From Actinomycetes bacterium (GTDB lineage Bacteria; Actinomycetota; Acidimicrobiia; Acidimicrobiales; RAAP-2), in contig JAJYVS010000022.1 of the NCBI GenBank assembly GCA_021791895.1, positions 1 to 42,403 on the forward strand: 42,403 nt of DNA, written 5' to 3'. The notes beneath the pieces are model-generated. The model was not told the DNA's origin. It was given only the letters and a program-made list of their open reading frames with translations, and ran no database searches. A program made the translations under genes and the position numbers. Below, one piece after another: positions 42,317 through 42,403 of the stretch (positions are counted from its first letter, which is position 1; each line of letters begins with the position of its first letter).

Positions 42317-42403
42317 TCACCATCCGAGGGTCGTCGGCACGAGCTTGCCGCGTCGGGCGAAGGCGAGGTAGGTCCGCTCGAACGCCATCTTGGCGACGAG
42401 CCA
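42317..42403 (-). CDS. C-terminal end of an unrecognised protein (runs off window)
   Basis: An open minus-strand frame enters from the window end and stops at 42317-42319. The visible 28 residues include AKMAFERTYLAFARRGKLVP and end TTLGW. Codon use fits a real gene and the stop lies 65 bp from the convergent MerR gene. Too short to assign a family. Confidence 0.45.
   Translation of the reverse strand, partial: WLVAKMAFERTYLAFARRGKLVPTTLGW

Overview
The window is chromosomal DNA from a high-GC actinobacterium. The evidence is two WhiB-family regulators, a GuaB3-type IMP dehydrogenase paralogue, a 274-residue Sdh1-type membrane anchor, a UPF0182 giant membrane protein, a remnant of a mycothiol-type DinB protein, and many start codons 6-8 nt after a TANNNT box (leaderless-style promoters). 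An MreB-like protein, glutamate formimidoyltransferase and the overall protein flavour suggest Acidimicrobiia or a related deep lineage; that placement is inference.

Region 1 (1-14687, all +) is core metabolism: the end of guaB3, guaA, a PcrA/UvrD helicase, a small B12-binding mutase subunit, sucC-sucD, an RHH regulator plus DUF4097 protein with a perfect 22-bp-arm palindrome over its start, purN-purH, folD, metF, icd and mdh. GMP/IMP synthesis, formyl-folate supply and TCA steps sit side by side. The order helicase-sucC-sucD-purN-purH-AAA ATPase-VWA protein resembles the Rv0949-Rv0959 neighbourhood of Mycobacterium tuberculosis, with other genes inserted.

Region 2 (14688-16087) is decayed: about 600 bp without a gene, then a truncated ECF sigma factor fused by deletion to a frameshifted membrane-anchored partner. 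Region 3 (16088-20817, all -) is the sdhC-sdhA-sdhB operon followed without a gap by an SCP2-like gene, a small helical protein and a GNAT acetyltransferase. Region 4 (21010-26087) carries a MoxR-like AAA+ ATPase and VWA protein pair closed by a strong two-block hairpin, a WhiB2-like regulator, glutamate formimidoyltransferase and a second WhiB.

Region 5 (26113-37727) looks like an envelope and cell-shape cluster: an active-looking trypsin-like protease, a zincin-fold protein that has lost its HExxH motif, a membrane PDZ protein with a dead protease domain, MreB, a HEAT-repeat protein, a PDZ-Lon (S16) protease, a DivIVA-domain protein ending in a phage MuF-like Cys/His motif, and UPF0182. The zincin, S16 and UPF0182 genes correspond to the Rv3195-Rv3194c-Rv3193c trio. 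The DivIVA/MuF-like fusion between S16 and UPF0182 is the most unusual protein here.

Region 6 (37829-42403) is accessory: a small helical protein, a GH1 beta-glucosidase, a DinB/mycothiol pseudogene, the initiator tRNA-fMet, a non-coding stretch with a perfect hairpin, a thioredoxin-fold gene behind a textbook MerR-type promoter, a truncated ISAzo13-type transposase wedged between it and a MerR regulator, and the end of an unrecognised gene.
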